Of a DNA stretch of 64,000 nucleotides, positions 40,191-52,741 are shown one piece after another (positions within the stretch are counted from its first letter, which is position 1; the number at the start of each line of letters is the position of its first letter). The position numbers and the translations under genes were made by a program. Under the pieces are notes generated by a model that was not told the DNA's origin, did not search any database, and saw only the letters and a list, made by a program, of their open reading frames with translations. Source of the stretch: Trochalopteron elliotii (lineage: Eukaryota > Chordata > Aves > Passeriformes > Leiothrichidae); contig JANPWX010019930.1 in assembly GCA_024734555.1 (NCBI GenBank), positions 220,090 to 284,089 of the forward strand, given 5' to 3'.

Positions 40191-41442
40191 GTAAGTCCAA
40201 GGCCATATTAAACACTATAATTATATTGCTTAAAATACCTGGAATAAACTCTTATTGAAGTTTTTCAGTTTTTCATCCATAAAGTCAAAATATCCTTTAA
40301 AGATAGAATGGTTATTTATAAAATTCTGTTTGCTTTGCGAAGCAGCAGATCTCAGCATTCCTCAAAGATTCAAGATAATTAGCAGCACGTGATCTATAAG
40401 AGTCACACCTATTCTTTAATATAAATTGTTGCCTATAGTTATATTGTAATTACTGTATGTGTTTTACAATAATGCTTTTTGTCACACATCTGGCCACAAG
40501 GGTGCTTTTTAATATTGCCAAGTGCTTAGCTTCTTTTCCCTATATCTGGTATAAATATAGCTCTCTTTAAATTGGCTGCACAGTTATTATCCTGTCATTA
40601 TGAATAATTGTAGTCTATAATTTTAAAGACAAAAAGGATATTGATCCAAAAGGAGCATCCCTCTGCAAGTAGGAGCTCTGCTATTTTGAGACTGCACGTC
40701 TCTTTCTGATCTGCCTCATCATTTATTTAAAAAAAATATCTGTAGCTACATCTTTTTTTATGGATAGAGTTATGGCATGGTCAAACAGCAAAGTCAAATG
40801 CAGATACAAATTAGGATTTGTTCTTCTGATAATTATGGCTTTAACCATCCCTGAGTGCAGGCATTCTTCATTAGATGTAGCAGACGGAATTGACTCACTG
40901 CTTGTATTGGCACTGACTGAATTCTTTGGTAAACTGAGGCAATCCTGGTGATGCCAATCATGTGTTAACCTTGAGTCCTTAAAAGTTGGTTTATTTAAAT
41001 GGAGGAGGAGACTAAAGATAAAAGTCCACCTCAATATGGAATGTTTTATGATAGGTGAAATGATTAGACTTTAAGTTATATATATTTTTGACTGGTTCTG
41101 TTGAAGTCCATAATTTAAAAGCATTTTTATTTTTTTTCTTTTATCCTACCTTTTAATTTTCACATGAAATTTTTTTCTGGAATATTTGCACAAGTACTTT
41201 TCTGGAAGATTTCTGCAGACTAATCACAAATGTTTCTCTTCAGTATATATTGCCCTACTATCTTTTCAAAGCCTTTCCTTTTAGTTCAGAAGGGCAGGAG
41301 CTGACTATTTTTAAGTAGCCCCAGCAGCACATGGTACTCAGACCATGAATGGTTTTATCTGAGTATGTAATGTGCCACAGAAAGTTCATGAATGTAATCT
41401 GCTAAACTCTAAAATTACCTTGGAATTGTCCCATTTTTGCAG

Positions 41443-41556
41443 ATCTGTCTCAGGGGGTTGTGCTTCTGAGGCAGACATTGCTTTGCCACGATGAGGATGA
41501 GGGTGGGAAGCTGTTCCACAGCAGAACAAGCTTCAGACTGAATATTTCCAGCAGTG
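41443..41556 (+). other. Candidate plus-strand 114-bp exon (hypothesis)
   Basis: Preceded by 'ttggaattgtcccatttttgcag' (ends 41442) and followed by CAGTG|GTAAGA. It is less AT-rich than its flanks. Two frames contain stops. The third, entered after two bases and left in phase 1, is open across all 37 codons, starting LSQGVVLLRQTLLCHDEDEG and ending HSRTSFRLNISSS. The composition is protein-like but no family is recognised. Its incoming phase matches the outgoing phase of the 18481 candidate, a one-in-three coincidence by chance. Confidence 0.35.
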
Positions 41557-42146
41557 GTAAGAATTAAAGATCATGAATCTGACAACTTACTAGTTTTTGA
41601 ATGAGGTATTCAGTATTCATTTAGTATTTAATGGAGGTGGTTGTGAAAAATTAAGGATATTTCTGATTTTCTGCCTTATTTACCCCCTGGGATAAATAAG
41701 AATGTGTACAACAGCATTAACAAAAAATACCTCTGGCCATATTTTATAATAAATTCTTCTTATCCACACATATTTCATGATCTTCAGGCTGACAGCAGAC
41801 CTACCTGCTCAGAGTGGTTACTTCATATGGATCAGAAAGAAAATACCCTTTTTTGATGAGAGCATATTAGGGTATGGACACATATTGGATATCTGTATTT
41901 ACATTCTATTAGATCTGACCTATATAGTACCAAAGAAACTGGTTTCTGAACTTATGACTTTATCCTATGACTTATAGCCACCTCTGTTAACAATAAGTTG
42001 CATCTTGTGATGGAACTCACTGACAGAATAATTTCTAAAAGCCTCAACAATGCAAACCATCACAAGAAAAACTCTCCACCATCTGCAGGAAGTAAATAAA
42101 GTGTTTAAGAGATTCAGCATATATTGTAAAATATATCTACTGCAGA

Positions 42147-42180
42147 TTAAATTTAAAATAAGAATTTATTTTAAATTTAA
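42147..42180. repeat. Perfect 14-bp inverted repeat (hairpin)
   Basis: Arms TTAAATTTAAAATA (42147-42160) and TATTTTAAATTTAA (42167-42180) are exact reverse complements around a six-base loop AGAATT. It is pure A/T apart from the loop G. There is no following T run or other terminator-like context on either strand, so it is probably simple AT-rich palindromic DNA. Confidence 0.8.
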
Positions 42181-42679
42181 CGTTTTCATCTGCACCTTCT
42201 TGCAGAGGTTCTCTCTCTGTTCTGCAGGTTTGTCCTAGTTCAGTGTTGAGGCTGTGACACATCTGGTGAGCCCTGGGTGGTTTTGGCTGCTGGCTGAACT
42301 GGCTGCTGCTTTCCTTGTAATCCCAAGCCATGCTTCACCTCTGCCAGTGGTGAGTTGATGGCACTGGCTTCACGTTATTTGGGTACCTTTCTGTCAAAGT
42401 GTGAAAGGGAAAATTACTTTTTAAGAGCCTCATTCAGGGGGAAGCAGAAGAGAGTAAAATCATTGAAACTGTCTTTATTTGTGTAGCAAGAAAGGTTCTG
42501 ACTGCAGCCAAAAATGTTTTTCTTGGAGCTACTGGAAGCAAAATCACTATGCTTCCTGGTATAGAAGTTAAATTTAGAAATAAAATCTTAAAAATCTTAG
42601 AATGAGCACATGTGAAAATATTATATGGGGTAGAGAGTTAGGCAACCACCAACCATATGATATTTAACAAAGTCTTCTT

Positions 42680-43029
42680 CAGATTGGAGAAAAGAAGACT
42701 GAGAGATGACCCCACCATGGCCTATACCTTCCTCATGGGGGAAAGTGGAGGGGCAGGTGCTGATCTCTCTGGTAACCAGCAAGAGGACACCAGGAAATGG
42801 AATGAAGTGCTGCCAGGGGAAGTTCAGGTAGGAGTTCAGGACTTCGTGGTCTGCCCCTGGAACTGGGTGGAACAGGCTTGCAGGAAAGGCTCATGACACC
42901 AGACCTGTCCAAGTTCAAGGGGCATCTGGACAGGGGTTAAGTCTTTTGGTTTAACTTTGTGAGGAGAAGTGAGATTTGATGATCTTATGGGTCCCTCCCC
43001 ACTTGAAATATTGCATAATTATGTGATTC
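42680..43029 (+). mobile_element. CR1 LINE 3' end with ORF2 remnant
   Basis: A sense-oriented, 5'-truncated CR1 copy. The frame starting 42657 shows RLEKRRLRDDP, the ORF2 C-terminal motif. The nucleotide sequence then follows the CR1 type with 'gggcaggtgctgatctctctggtaaccagcaagaggacacc', 'tggaacaggcttg', 'tgatgatcttatgggtccctcccca' and a short, eroded terminus near 43029. Not functional. Confidence 0.88.
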
Positions 43030-46000
43030 CCTCAGTGAATTCACTCTCTGTGGCTTTAAGGTTTCTATACAGTGGGACTCTTCTTATCTGTGAAGTAAAA
43101 TGGTTAGCATATTTGGAACTTCATAGATAATAAGATGCTAATCCTTCTCCCATGTTCAGAAAAAAAGTGACTTAGAAAGATGTCCCCTTGTTTGCTGTGT
43201 ACAACTTTATTTCATCCCAAAGTGCTGTTCTTAGTGAGTCTGCAGGGTGAAATAGATTTGTCTTGTTATGGTGCATGACACAAAACTATGGAGATTTCTT
43301 TCCTATATATTATTTTAGCTCAATTATCTTAGTGAAATGGAGACCACTGGTGCTGGTTTAAGATTTCTTTTCTCTCACTTCCACAGTATGTTCTCTTTCT
43401 TCTCTTTGAAAGTTCCACATCTATCATTTGTATGGGTGGGATGTGCCTCATTCTCAGAGTTTTAAAGATTTTTTAAAAGAGCAGACTGCCTAGAGTTAGA
43501 TATTTTTCCCTTTGTTTCTCCCACAAAGGGTAATTTTAATTAAGTCAAGTGGACAGGTTTATAGGGCTAATTTCACAGCAGGATTTGTGATGTGCCTGTG
43601 CTTGCTGGGCAGTGTTGTAGTGATCCCTCAGCCAGCCCTGGGACTTGCTGTATCTCCATGAGGTAAAAGCATACCAAGCACCAACATTAACTTTGCTTTT
43701 AGAGGTAGTGCACTCTTAAAAAGACTAATTGTTTTAGACTTGGCTCTGCTCTTGCTGCAGTGCTGTTGTGTCCTGGAGCTAATTGCACACTTAATTAATT
43801 CATGCTTGGACAACAGCTGTGAATAAATATTTCTTTTAATGCTTTACTTGAATAGGTTCATCTGACAGAGATGCTCCTGTGCAAAAGGTAGAAGAGGAGC
43901 CATCCACTGACACAGCAGACTGGTGCTAGAGCACCCCAGTACAGACATTTTGGATTTAAATCCCACTTCCAAGAAAGTACAATTTTCTTTTCTCTTGTGA
44001 AGGAGCAGCCATATTTTAGAGCCAGTGCATATCAGTCAGAAAAGTCACACAGTTCCCTCTTCAACAGAAATATTTTTTCTTACTGCTTGTAAAAATGGTA
44101 TATTATGTACTCAAGGTGCTGCACATCATGCTTCTGAAGGAAAGGGCACTTTTTCCCCCCCTTGAAGAAGGAATTTGGATGCCCATCTATAAAAAAAGGT
44201 CAAAGATTTTTCTCTCTTCATAAGATTTATATCCAAATCCCTGAAAGTGTCTCTGGTGCTTAAAAATCCCTTTTCGTGGGCTTTTCACAAGTAAAGTGGC
44301 AGATTCCTTCCTCATTTGCTGGTTCACTGTGAATCTTGCAGTTACTAGTTTGGCTAATTTTGTTTTAGAGATTTGTGTCTTCTGTCAAAAGGTGCCTTAT
44401 CTTGTCTCAACAACACATATTTCTTTGATACTTGAGCCCCCACTTGTGACTTTAGGCAAGATTTCCAAAAACACATCTAGGACTGCTTCCCCTTGGTGAT
44501 GGAAAAACCTTTGTGCTCTAGAGCTTTCATCAAAGAACTGCCTCCACGGGGCTTTGGGGATTCTTGAATGTGCAGGGTTCTTTGTGGATAATTGGACAAG
44601 CCTTGTTCAATTGTATTCCAAACAATTCCATGGAAATAGGCAAGAGAGAGGGGCTGTAGGAACATAAAAAGATCCAGGGAAAAGCTGACTTTCACAGCCA
44701 GTACAGTAGGGTGACTTGAAATGGGAAAATTCATCTTCTGAATCAAGGAGATAATGCTGTTATTCATTTATGCTGGGCCTTAATCCTCCCAGTGTCCTTA
44801 TGAGGTGCCTCCTGTGGCATGATTTTTATTTCTTTCACATGGTATATTTTTAAAAGTAACTTTGTTCCAAAAAGTATTATTCAATTTGGTCAGAACAGGG
44901 AAATGCTCAGAATAAATACCAGGTGATATTTTTATGTGGAAAAAGTGCTTTACTTGTACATATCTAACTAGGAAACAAATTTGTCCTTACTACTTCAGGC
45001 AAGTTAGATTGTATCATTTCTTAACTGACTGGTCAATTTTAATTTTTTCCCCCTAAAAATAGAGCCTGTATTGCTTTCATATCTGGAAATAAGCTACAAA
45101 CAGTAGGACATCTCAAAGTTATTTGTGATAGTTATTTTCTTTAAAAAACCAGATATTTTACCAAAATAGATTCAGAGCTACCTTGAAGATCAGATAATGG
45201 ACTTCTTGTCAAAAATAATACAGAAGAGAGGGTGGAAAAATGAAATTCATTCATTGAAAGCTATAGTGATTGTGGTTATTCATGTTACCCTTCAGTAAAC
45301 ACTCTGATGGAATAAAATGCTCATTTTACTTGTGGACTTGGAATAAGCTCCAGAAGGCAAAGAACAGAAATGAACTAAATAGAAATATACTAGATGTTCC
45401 TAAATCAGATAGTCTGAATATCTGATAATTGGACTATTGACAGTGAAGAATGCATCCCTTTTAAATCAAGACAGAATAAGGCAATTTTTTGATAAAAAAT
45501 AATAAAATTAGGTAACTCTAAGTAATGTGTTTAATGAAGTCCTTTAAATACGGTTTTTAAACCATATTTAGTGATTTTTATCTCAATTTTCCTCACTTGG
45601 AAGAAACAAATAAACCAGATTTTGTGGCTTGAAACTTTCCTCTTTCACAGCAAGAAAGTAGCTTATGCAATCCTGCCAGCTTGCAGGAAATTGATGTCTA
45701 CCCTCTGGTACTCCTGTGGGACTTACTGTCACCAGTCGAGAAAATGCAGCAAAGTGCAACTCAGAAAAACTGGTAAAGAAAGGCTGGTGATGACCCAAGA
45801 TGCCCATCACAAGATGCTCTGCAAAAGGTAGAAGAGCTTTCTGAGAGCTCCAACCTTGGGAAAATCCTTGGGGCAATGTTTACCCCAGATGCAAAGGTTT
45901 TTGAAGTGGGCCTTACTCTTTACAAAGCTTTTCTAAGTGTTCCTAACTGAAGAGAAAGTTAATTTTTTTTTGACTGTTTGAATACAGCTACTTTTATTGT

Positions 46001-46152
46001 CAAGAGGTGAAGTCCCTTATTTGCAGGTTATTCCCAGTGCTCATTATCAGGTCTCTGAGTGAGTTTTTGGACCAACACAATGACTTGTAAAAAGGTTGCT
46101 TTAAAAGCATGAAAGACGACACAAGACTTTTTGTACTCAGGGCAAAATATGC
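43030..46152. other. Non-coding stretch, moderately AT-rich
   Basis: No gene or element recognised. The overlapping opposite-strand frames at 44477-44767 and 45571-45876 have no recognisable domain. Confidence 0.5.
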
Positions 46153-46169
46153 TTTTTTTTTTTTTTTTT
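46153..46169. repeat. Poly(T) run
   Basis: Seventeen consecutive T. Confidence 0.85.
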
Positions 46170-49100
46170 AAGTAATGAGATCTGCGGGGTGCTTCTGTGA
46201 TGCAGTGCTGCGAAGAGCAAAGGAAATTTTGTGCTCTTGCCCTGTAACCTTGCTTTCACTGGGAAAAACCTCAGGCTTATGGGTTAGGAGGAAGGACTGA
46301 AAGTCAAACCTTCATTCTATATTTATTTCCAATGTGTAAGTACCACAGCTTGCAGAAAAAATGTTTTTATTTTTCTCATGTTGTTGTGCAACCCACATGG
46401 CTTTCTTATAATGAAAAAACCCCAGTTTATTTTGGCACAGGCCTGGAAACCCACAAAGCAAAAATTGTTGCTAAATATACGAGGATACAAAAACATTTGC
46501 GAAGATGGGTAAAGAAAATTTCCCTGCTCCCTCTCCCCCAATGTCTTTTCTTGCACCAAAGCTGAAAAGAAAACATTCTCTGAAGATATTTTGAAAGGGA
46601 CAAAAAAGTGCTCTCTGTGTGTGAATATTTTTTATTTTCATAGACAGAAAAAGAATTTCTTTGCTTTCAGGGACATCTTGCCCACAGGGAAGCTCTGCCA
46701 CCTGCCAGTAAGATATGTGGGAGTCATCAGGACACAATAAAAATCATCCAGAATCCTGCTGCTGCAATGTTAGAGGGAGTTTCCCAGCAAAACAAACACC
46801 CCTTGGGAGCATTAGGTGTTTGAAAAAGGTGAGCTATTACAGCCAAAATGTTGCCATGAGGCAGCATGACAGAATAAAATATACAATATTTTATTGTACA
46901 ATATAAATAGCCAGTTGAGCATGGGCTAATGGAAAAGGTATGAAAAGAGCAGCAAAAAGGGAAGAAGAAAACACCTAGAACCACAGGCACTGCAAGTGAC
47001 AAAATCATGGAGAGAGCTCTTGTGGGGATCATATTTAGTCAAGACATAATAATTTTTAACACAGCAGTTTTTCCTTCCTCCCAGTCTGCTGCTGTCCTTT
47101 GCTGTTCAGCTGCTGAAAAACTGAGCCCTCCTGCCCTGTTTATTTTGTGCATTTATTTAATTTTATTTTTGAGAATGAGATGGGAAGAGATTCAAATGGC
47201 AAATGCTTTTTTTTTCCTTTTATTTGCACGTGGCTGTTTATACTCCATGTGAATGTAAACTGTTGGCTTTTCTGTTGGATTTTAAAACTCAGATGTCCTA
47301 AAGAAGCATTAATTAAAATATAATACTGCCTTTAAAAAATTCTCACCTCAGGGGTCTTAAATAGAAAGAGAGAAAGAGAGAAAGAGAGATGGATGAGGGC
47401 AGAAAAAAACAAAAAACAAACCAAAGGAAAACAAAACAATACAAAAAACCCAAAGCAATCTGTCAGGTCAGAAATACATTGCTGAAGTTAGATTATCCAC
47501 TATGACAGCTCCTCCCCAGCCAACATTTTACACTGTTATGATAATTTGCTCTGCAGAAGAAGCATGTGGACACATCCTGCTCTTTCTTTTGCCTTCTTGG
47601 AGTCAGACCCTGCTATCACAGGTGCATTTTCTGGCTGCCTCCTCCTTCTGTGTAAATGAGCACTGGCACCATCCTCCCCTGGGACAAGCTCACCACCTCT
47701 CCCCTGCAAATGTTATGCAGTGCAAAGGACTCCCCTGCAACACATGGCATTTCCCCCCCTCTGTGCTCAGTCAGTTGTGTGAGCAGCCTCAGGTTGCCTG
47801 TAATTGTCCAAATGTACATTTTACAACCATCCTGCAATTAATTGCAGCTTAGCATGCAATTAAAAGTCCTTCTGCCAGGTGCTGTAGCATCACTGCTGTG
47901 CTTCATCAGCCAGAGCACCGGCAGAGCAGCCAGGCTTTGGGAACTCTCTGGCTTCTCACATTCTGCTCACAGCAGATATTTGCTCTCACTGACATTTTTC
48001 TCCCCACCAGTGAAGGAGAGATCATGGACACACATGTGCTGTGATAGGCCTTGTATAATTCATGCAGCCTTCTCACACGTGGGGTGCTCTTGGTCCTCCT
48101 TCCATCCTCCCCACTGAGTGCAGCCTGATGCAGATCTGCCTGACACATTCCTCTGCAGGAGCACTGTTGGCTGATCAGCAAGCTGTGGAGACTACAGCAG
48201 GCAGAGGTAGATTCCTAACATCACCCTGTCAGGGATGTGGCTGTGAGATGAAGGATGGGGAGAGGTTTATTTTCAGGGAGGCATCTTAGGCAGCCACTCC
48301 TTTGATCCATAACCATCCATTGCTTCTCCAGTCTTCACTTGAGCCACAGACCAGAAAACACCATGGTTGTTTTGGAACATGCCTGCAATTCCATTTCTCT
48401 TAGTCTGCATGCAGCAGACATAGATTTCTTAGAAAAACACACAGTGGGTGGACCAGACAGACAGGACAATGATCAGTTTGCTCCTGGTCTCATACTGCCT
48501 GTGGGTTTCTCACCAGCAGAGCTATAAAAGCTACAACATCTGCCCAACATGGGACCAATCCCTTGTCCAGGAATGCAATGATGATTTGCCAAGCAGAAGT
48601 GCATTTCTGCACTGGATTGCAGGAGAGAATTTGTGCAGCACACTTTGCAAACTGAGGTGACCACTTTGCTTAGCTCAGTCCTGTAACTCTGGCTTAAGCA
48701 CAGCTTTTGGGTTCCTTTTCTGCTGAGAACTCTGATGAAGCTGCTATGGCTGCATAAACACACACGTACTGTATATATATGAAGTTTGAGGTTTCATTAT
48801 GTTCTACAGAAATAAGGATTTCTGGGCTTTAATCTGTTCTACAATACTGTCCTTTGAGGCTGAATAATAGTCCATTCGGAGCAGACAAATCATCGAATGC
48901 ATCAGATGCTTTAAAATGACTGGTAATGGATCGATTAAAATACTGATTGCTAGAAACCAGTCCTAAAAGTGCCTATATTCATAAGTTTCTTCAGAAACTC
49001 ATGCCACTCTTATGGTGATCAAATCTGAAAATCGTAAAACCAAAACAGAGATACTGCCTAACGCAGTGATAATTGTCTTAGGAATGTAACTTTCTTCATG

Positions 49101-50662
49101 AGAGAACAACATAACTCCATCACTATTTCAGGAATAGAAGTTGAAGTCTCAAAATCCTGCCAGCAGTTGTTTGGGTGTTTCAGTCTGTTGTCTGAAAAGG
49201 GAGAGAGGATGTTGATCTTTTTGGCACAGTAACAGTGAACATCCACTGTTGATATTACCTATCCCAAAGCAATCCATATCTTAATGGTTGCATGCAGCAA
49301 GACATTTCTGCAAACCACCTTCTCATTGGAAATATATTATGGATTTTGAATCTGAAAATATTTAAATATTCATGTGTATTTATAAATACTCTATGAGTTT
49401 AAGAGGAGGTAGGAAACATTGGAGAAGAAACATTTGTTAACGTTATTAAATCCATGTAAACATGTCACCTCAGGAATATCTGAGATACCTTCTTCCTCTG
49501 CTGGGATCTGAATACAGCATTGTCTGCTGAGGCAATGGACCAGTAAGTGCTTCTGTCTGTGGTTTTGGGGAGGATATACAGTAAATGAATGTCAAACACC
49601 AAGCATCAAGAAAACCAATGTTATAATTTTTGCTGCTGCATAAAGAAAAATATAACTGAAGGAAAATAGCAGAGTGTTTTTTGAATTCCAAAGAATTTAA
49701 GAAGTGAAAGTTGTGAATAACCTCTCATTGCTTGCAGTGGACCTGGGACATATCTGCCACTTCAGGAGCATTCTGCCTCAAATGCTGCTCAGAAACATGA
49801 GCCTGCATTTGTGTATCTGTGATGTGCACACATTTCTGTGATTTCTCAGGCAGCAAGCTGGCTCTGTTCTCATATAATTAGTGTCTTCTCATATCAGTTA
49901 AGCAAGCAGATGGTCACACAGTTTGTACACACAGATTTCCAAATGTTCCTAGTGTTTGACTCTTGTTGATGGCCACAATCAACAGCAGCAAACAGAATCC
50001 TCTCCAAATTGTGATAAAGCAAAATGACCATTAAGTTGGTTCAAAGGCAGTTATTCATTTAGGTTTAGTGGAGGGTTCATTATAGTCATTATAGTAATAC
50101 ACATGATATTGCATAAATACAAGCACTCTGTCGTAGCTGAATTCTGGAAAAATTCATTCAAAGGAGCAGGGAAAAAACTTCAAGTGAGACATCACACAGT
50201 GAGACTTACCCAGCTTGGGGCATGTAATGTGCTGGAGTAACAGTGTAGAGGTGACTACCATGTGACAGCTGCACTTCATAAAGTATTTAACCATGTGGTA
50301 ACACACTCAGGGATGCAAGAAATCACCCGTGTTCCAGTCAGGTTTGTCATTTGCAAAAATAGTCGTGTTTGGGAAAAAAAAACTTTACTGGATAATTTAT
50401 CATTTTGCTTTTTGGATTTGAGGTAAACTTATTTCTGTTTCCAAGACAGATAACTTCATAGTTTTATCTTGGTCTAAGAATACTGCATATAAAAAGACAT
50501 TTGATTAGCATGTCAGTGGTTTGTAGGTGAATATATATTACAGTCACTAAATTTTGTCGGATTCATAAAACTCTTAACACCCTAATAAAAAAATTCCCTT
50601 ATGCAGTGTTTTCACTCTACCTCCCAGTACTTCTTTGGAATCAATAAAAATCAAAAGGATTT
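46170..50662. other. Non-coding stretch, less AT-rich than average
   Basis: The part from about 47500 to 48700 is visibly richer in G and C and has many overlapping frames on both strands, but none shows a domain, a start context or a matched pair of splice sites. It may hold regulatory or conserved non-coding sequence, which cannot be judged from one genome. Confidence 0.45.
47361..47450. repeat. GA-rich then CAAAA-rich low-complexity tract
   Basis: (GAAAGA)-type purine repeat at 47361-47390, followed by A-rich sequence with C interruptions at 47402-47450. Confidence 0.8.
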
Positions 50663-50760
50663 AAGAACATAAGAAATCTTCCTCTTGGTGAGATACATGG
50701 TCCATCTAGCCTGAAATGCCATTTTCAGAAGTTTCAACATTATTTAGTGAGACCATATTA
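50663..50760 (-). mobile_element. Probable old CR1-like LINE 3' end
   Basis: Begins 'aagaacataagaa' and continues 'ggtgagatacatggtccatctagcctgaaatgcc'. This resembles the antisense 3' end of an older sauropsid CR1 type ('aagaacataagaa...accaatggtccatctagcccagtatcc'). It is short and diverged, so the family assignment is tentative. Confidence 0.5.
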
Positions 50761-51064
50761 GTTTGGTTTATCTCTTGGTTTTAATATTAACATAATGCAG
50801 TAATAAATGCAATAGTGTTTCATACATGGTAGAGGACCCAGAAAAATCTTCAAAGAGAGAAGATAAAATCCCTTTTTCTTTCTCACTACCTATTAATTCA
50901 GCAAAGGTATAAAATTCAGTATTTAAATAAATATGTCTTCCCCATGTATGGCAGAATGGGGAAGTGATTGCTGGAAGTGCAAAGAAGCAAAACATAGACA
51001 GCAAAATTTTAAAACAGAAATCCAGCTGCGTTAACAGAGCATCACCTGCAACTGGCAGTAAATT

Positions 51065-51070
51065 TTATTT
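51065..51070 (-). promoter_or_regulatory. Possible polyadenylation signal AATAAA
   Basis: AATAAA on the minus strand, 35 bases past the stop codon of the candidate terminal exon (51105). The motif is frequent by chance in AT-rich DNA; its position is the only support. Confidence 0.3.
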
Positions 51071-51104
51071 CCCTCCAGGAAAGTCTGGTGAACCTGAAGC
51101 ATCA

Positions 51105-51140
51105 TTATGAACTCCACTCACAGTCGAGGTCATGGTGATC
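51105..51140 (-). CDS. Candidate terminal coding exon, unknown gene
   Basis: On the minus strand, a strong acceptor with a long pyrimidine tract (TTTCTTTTCTTATTTTCTTTCAG, ending 51141) precedes this segment. In phase 0 it reads DHHDLDCEWSS and then TAA. In the phase entered after one base it reads on to a stop at 51065 (ITMTSTVSGV...). The phase-0 reading joins directly to the candidate exon at 52673-52741. Intron length would be 1532 bases, containing an antisense CR1 copy. An internal donor-like CT|GTGAGT could instead make this a short internal exon. No protein family is recognised. Confidence 0.33.
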   Translation of the reverse strand, partial: DHHDLDCEWSS

Positions 51141-51643
51141 CTGAAAGAAAATAAGAAAAGAAATTCAACAGGGAAAACAGAGAGTCTTTCCATCCTCATT
51201 CCCAAGAGAATTCCTTTCTCTTTCCCTTGTTAAAGCATGGCCAAGGTATTGCTCATTCTAACCTCTACACACGTGTGGGACAGAGCCAGCTCTGAACTCA
51301 GACCCTGGGCATGCACACAGGTACCCTGCAATGTCACTGCTGCTGACACTGCTGCTCCCCCTTCCTTCTCTGAATCTCAAATGAAAGAAAATTGCTGTTG
51401 CCTTCAGAGATAGTGGATTGTGTCATATTCAATGATATTCCTATATTCTTCATATTAAATCCCCCTCCCTTCCCCCCCCAAAAAAAATCCAAACTGACAA
51501 GAAACCACATTTTAAAAGCACAAGAAAAACAACATGGCCTAATAAAAGTGTTTTGAAGTATTTTCTATTCCTTTCCTTTTTTTTTTTACTTAAGAGAAAG
51601 GGCAAAGTGGAGTACCAAATAGAATAATAATTTCCCCAACACT

Positions 51644-52025
51644 GAATCACAGAATTGTAGAATGTTAAAGGGTTGGAATAGACCTTAAAGATTATCTAGT
51701 CCCAAACCCCCTGCCATGGTCAGGGATACTTCTCACTAGACCAAGTTGCTCAAGACCTTATCCAGCCTGGCTTTGAGCACTGCCAGGGTTGTGGCATCCA
51801 TAGCCTCCCTGGGCAATCTGTGCCAGTGTCTCACCACCCTCACAGAAAAGAATTTCTTCCTAATATCAAATGCAAATTTCTCCTTTTTCGATTTTTACCC
51901 ATTACTCCTTTCTCCAGCACTACAATTTCTGACGAAGAGTCCCTCTCTGGCTTCCCTATGGGTGCCCTTCAGATGCTGGGAGTTTGCTATTGGATCTCTC
52001 CACAAAATCTCCTTTCCAGGCTGGA
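51644..52025 (-). mobile_element. CR1 LINE 3' end
   Basis: Antisense copy beginning 'gaatcacagaattgtagaat', then the very typical 'ggttggaatagaccttaaagattatctagtcccaaaccccctgccatggtcagggatacttctcactagaccaagttgctcaa' and 'gtgtctcaccaccctcacagaaaagaatttcttcctaatatc'. It ends near 'ctttccaggctgg'. The plus-strand frames across it are shadows. Truncated and inactive. Confidence 0.94.
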
Positions 52026-52672
52026 GAAGAAAAGGATAAAATTGCAACCCCTTGTCTTTAACACCAGTGGAGAAAACAGAGCACAAGAGCTGCATGTAAC
52101 TGATGGTCAGAGCAGGGTGATTGGTGCAGTCGTGATAATAACACAACCAAAGGCTGTAAAGAGAAACTGAAGCTGTTTTAATTCCTTTCAAAGCAATTTC
52201 CCCCTATACAAAGACCTGGTTCTAACAGAGACTGGTAGCAACGAGGAATGGTTTCATTAACACGTGATTCTGTGCTAGATATGTTGTTTTGCCAAATGCT
52301 TAATCTCAGTGAGTCACAGCGAGCAAAGTCTTACTGATTATGTTGTCATCTGCTGTGAGAAAAGAGCAGCATACATGGCAGCTGGCGTCTGGCATAATAA
52401 CCAGAGAGTGAGTAGAAATGCTCCAGGGGGCTGCTTAGAGCAGAATATTTGAAATCACCTTTTGTAGGAGCTCATTGTCTCATCACTGCATCTTTAGGGA
52501 GAGCCAAACAAGGCTGTAGCTATTGTAGTTAGTTTAGCTCTGCCATACTGGGAACATCCTTGAGACAAAATTAAATCAGATTAAAAAATCCTTCTCTTGT
52601 CACTGATTACCAGTGACTGAGAAGAAGCTGTCTCATGGTGTTGGTATTTTCAAACACAATGATTTTACTTAC

Positions 52673-52741
52673 ATTTGTGACCAGGTCCAGGGTCTGGTAC
52701 TCCTCCTTGACATTGTGCAGTGGACAAGAGTCATCTGTTTT
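52673..52741 (-). CDS. Candidate internal coding exon, unknown gene
   Basis: The best coding candidate in the window. On the minus strand, 'gtccccttttctgaagcttag' precedes exactly 23 codons, then a consensus donor AAT|GTAAGTAAA (52672-52667). The phase-0 frame begins KTDDSCPLHN and ends KEEYQTLDLVTN. Its third positions are G/C-rich from the middle on (GTC AAG GAG GAG TAC CAG ACC CTG GAC CTG GTC), unlike the surrounding AT-rich DNA. The next splice-flanked segment downstream (51140-51105) keeps the frame and supplies a stop. The gene is not recognised; upstream exons would lie to the right, probably beyond the window, since I found no convincing one up to 64000. Confidence 0.42.

Larger units (their letters stand above)
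40191..42679. other. AT-rich non-coding stretch
   Basis: Contains the candidate exon at 41443-41556 and a perfect inverted repeat at 42147-42180, described separately. Nothing else recognised. Confidence 0.5.

Noticed and set aside
43877..45834. A 17-base identical string (tgcaaaaggtagaagag) at about 43877 and again at about 45822
   Set aside because: Flanks do not match; a single shared 17-mer in 64 kb can occur by chance.
46471..46737. 88-codon minus-strand frame with an acceptor-like sequence near its start
   Set aside because: No matched donor, and the downstream part is low in coding character.
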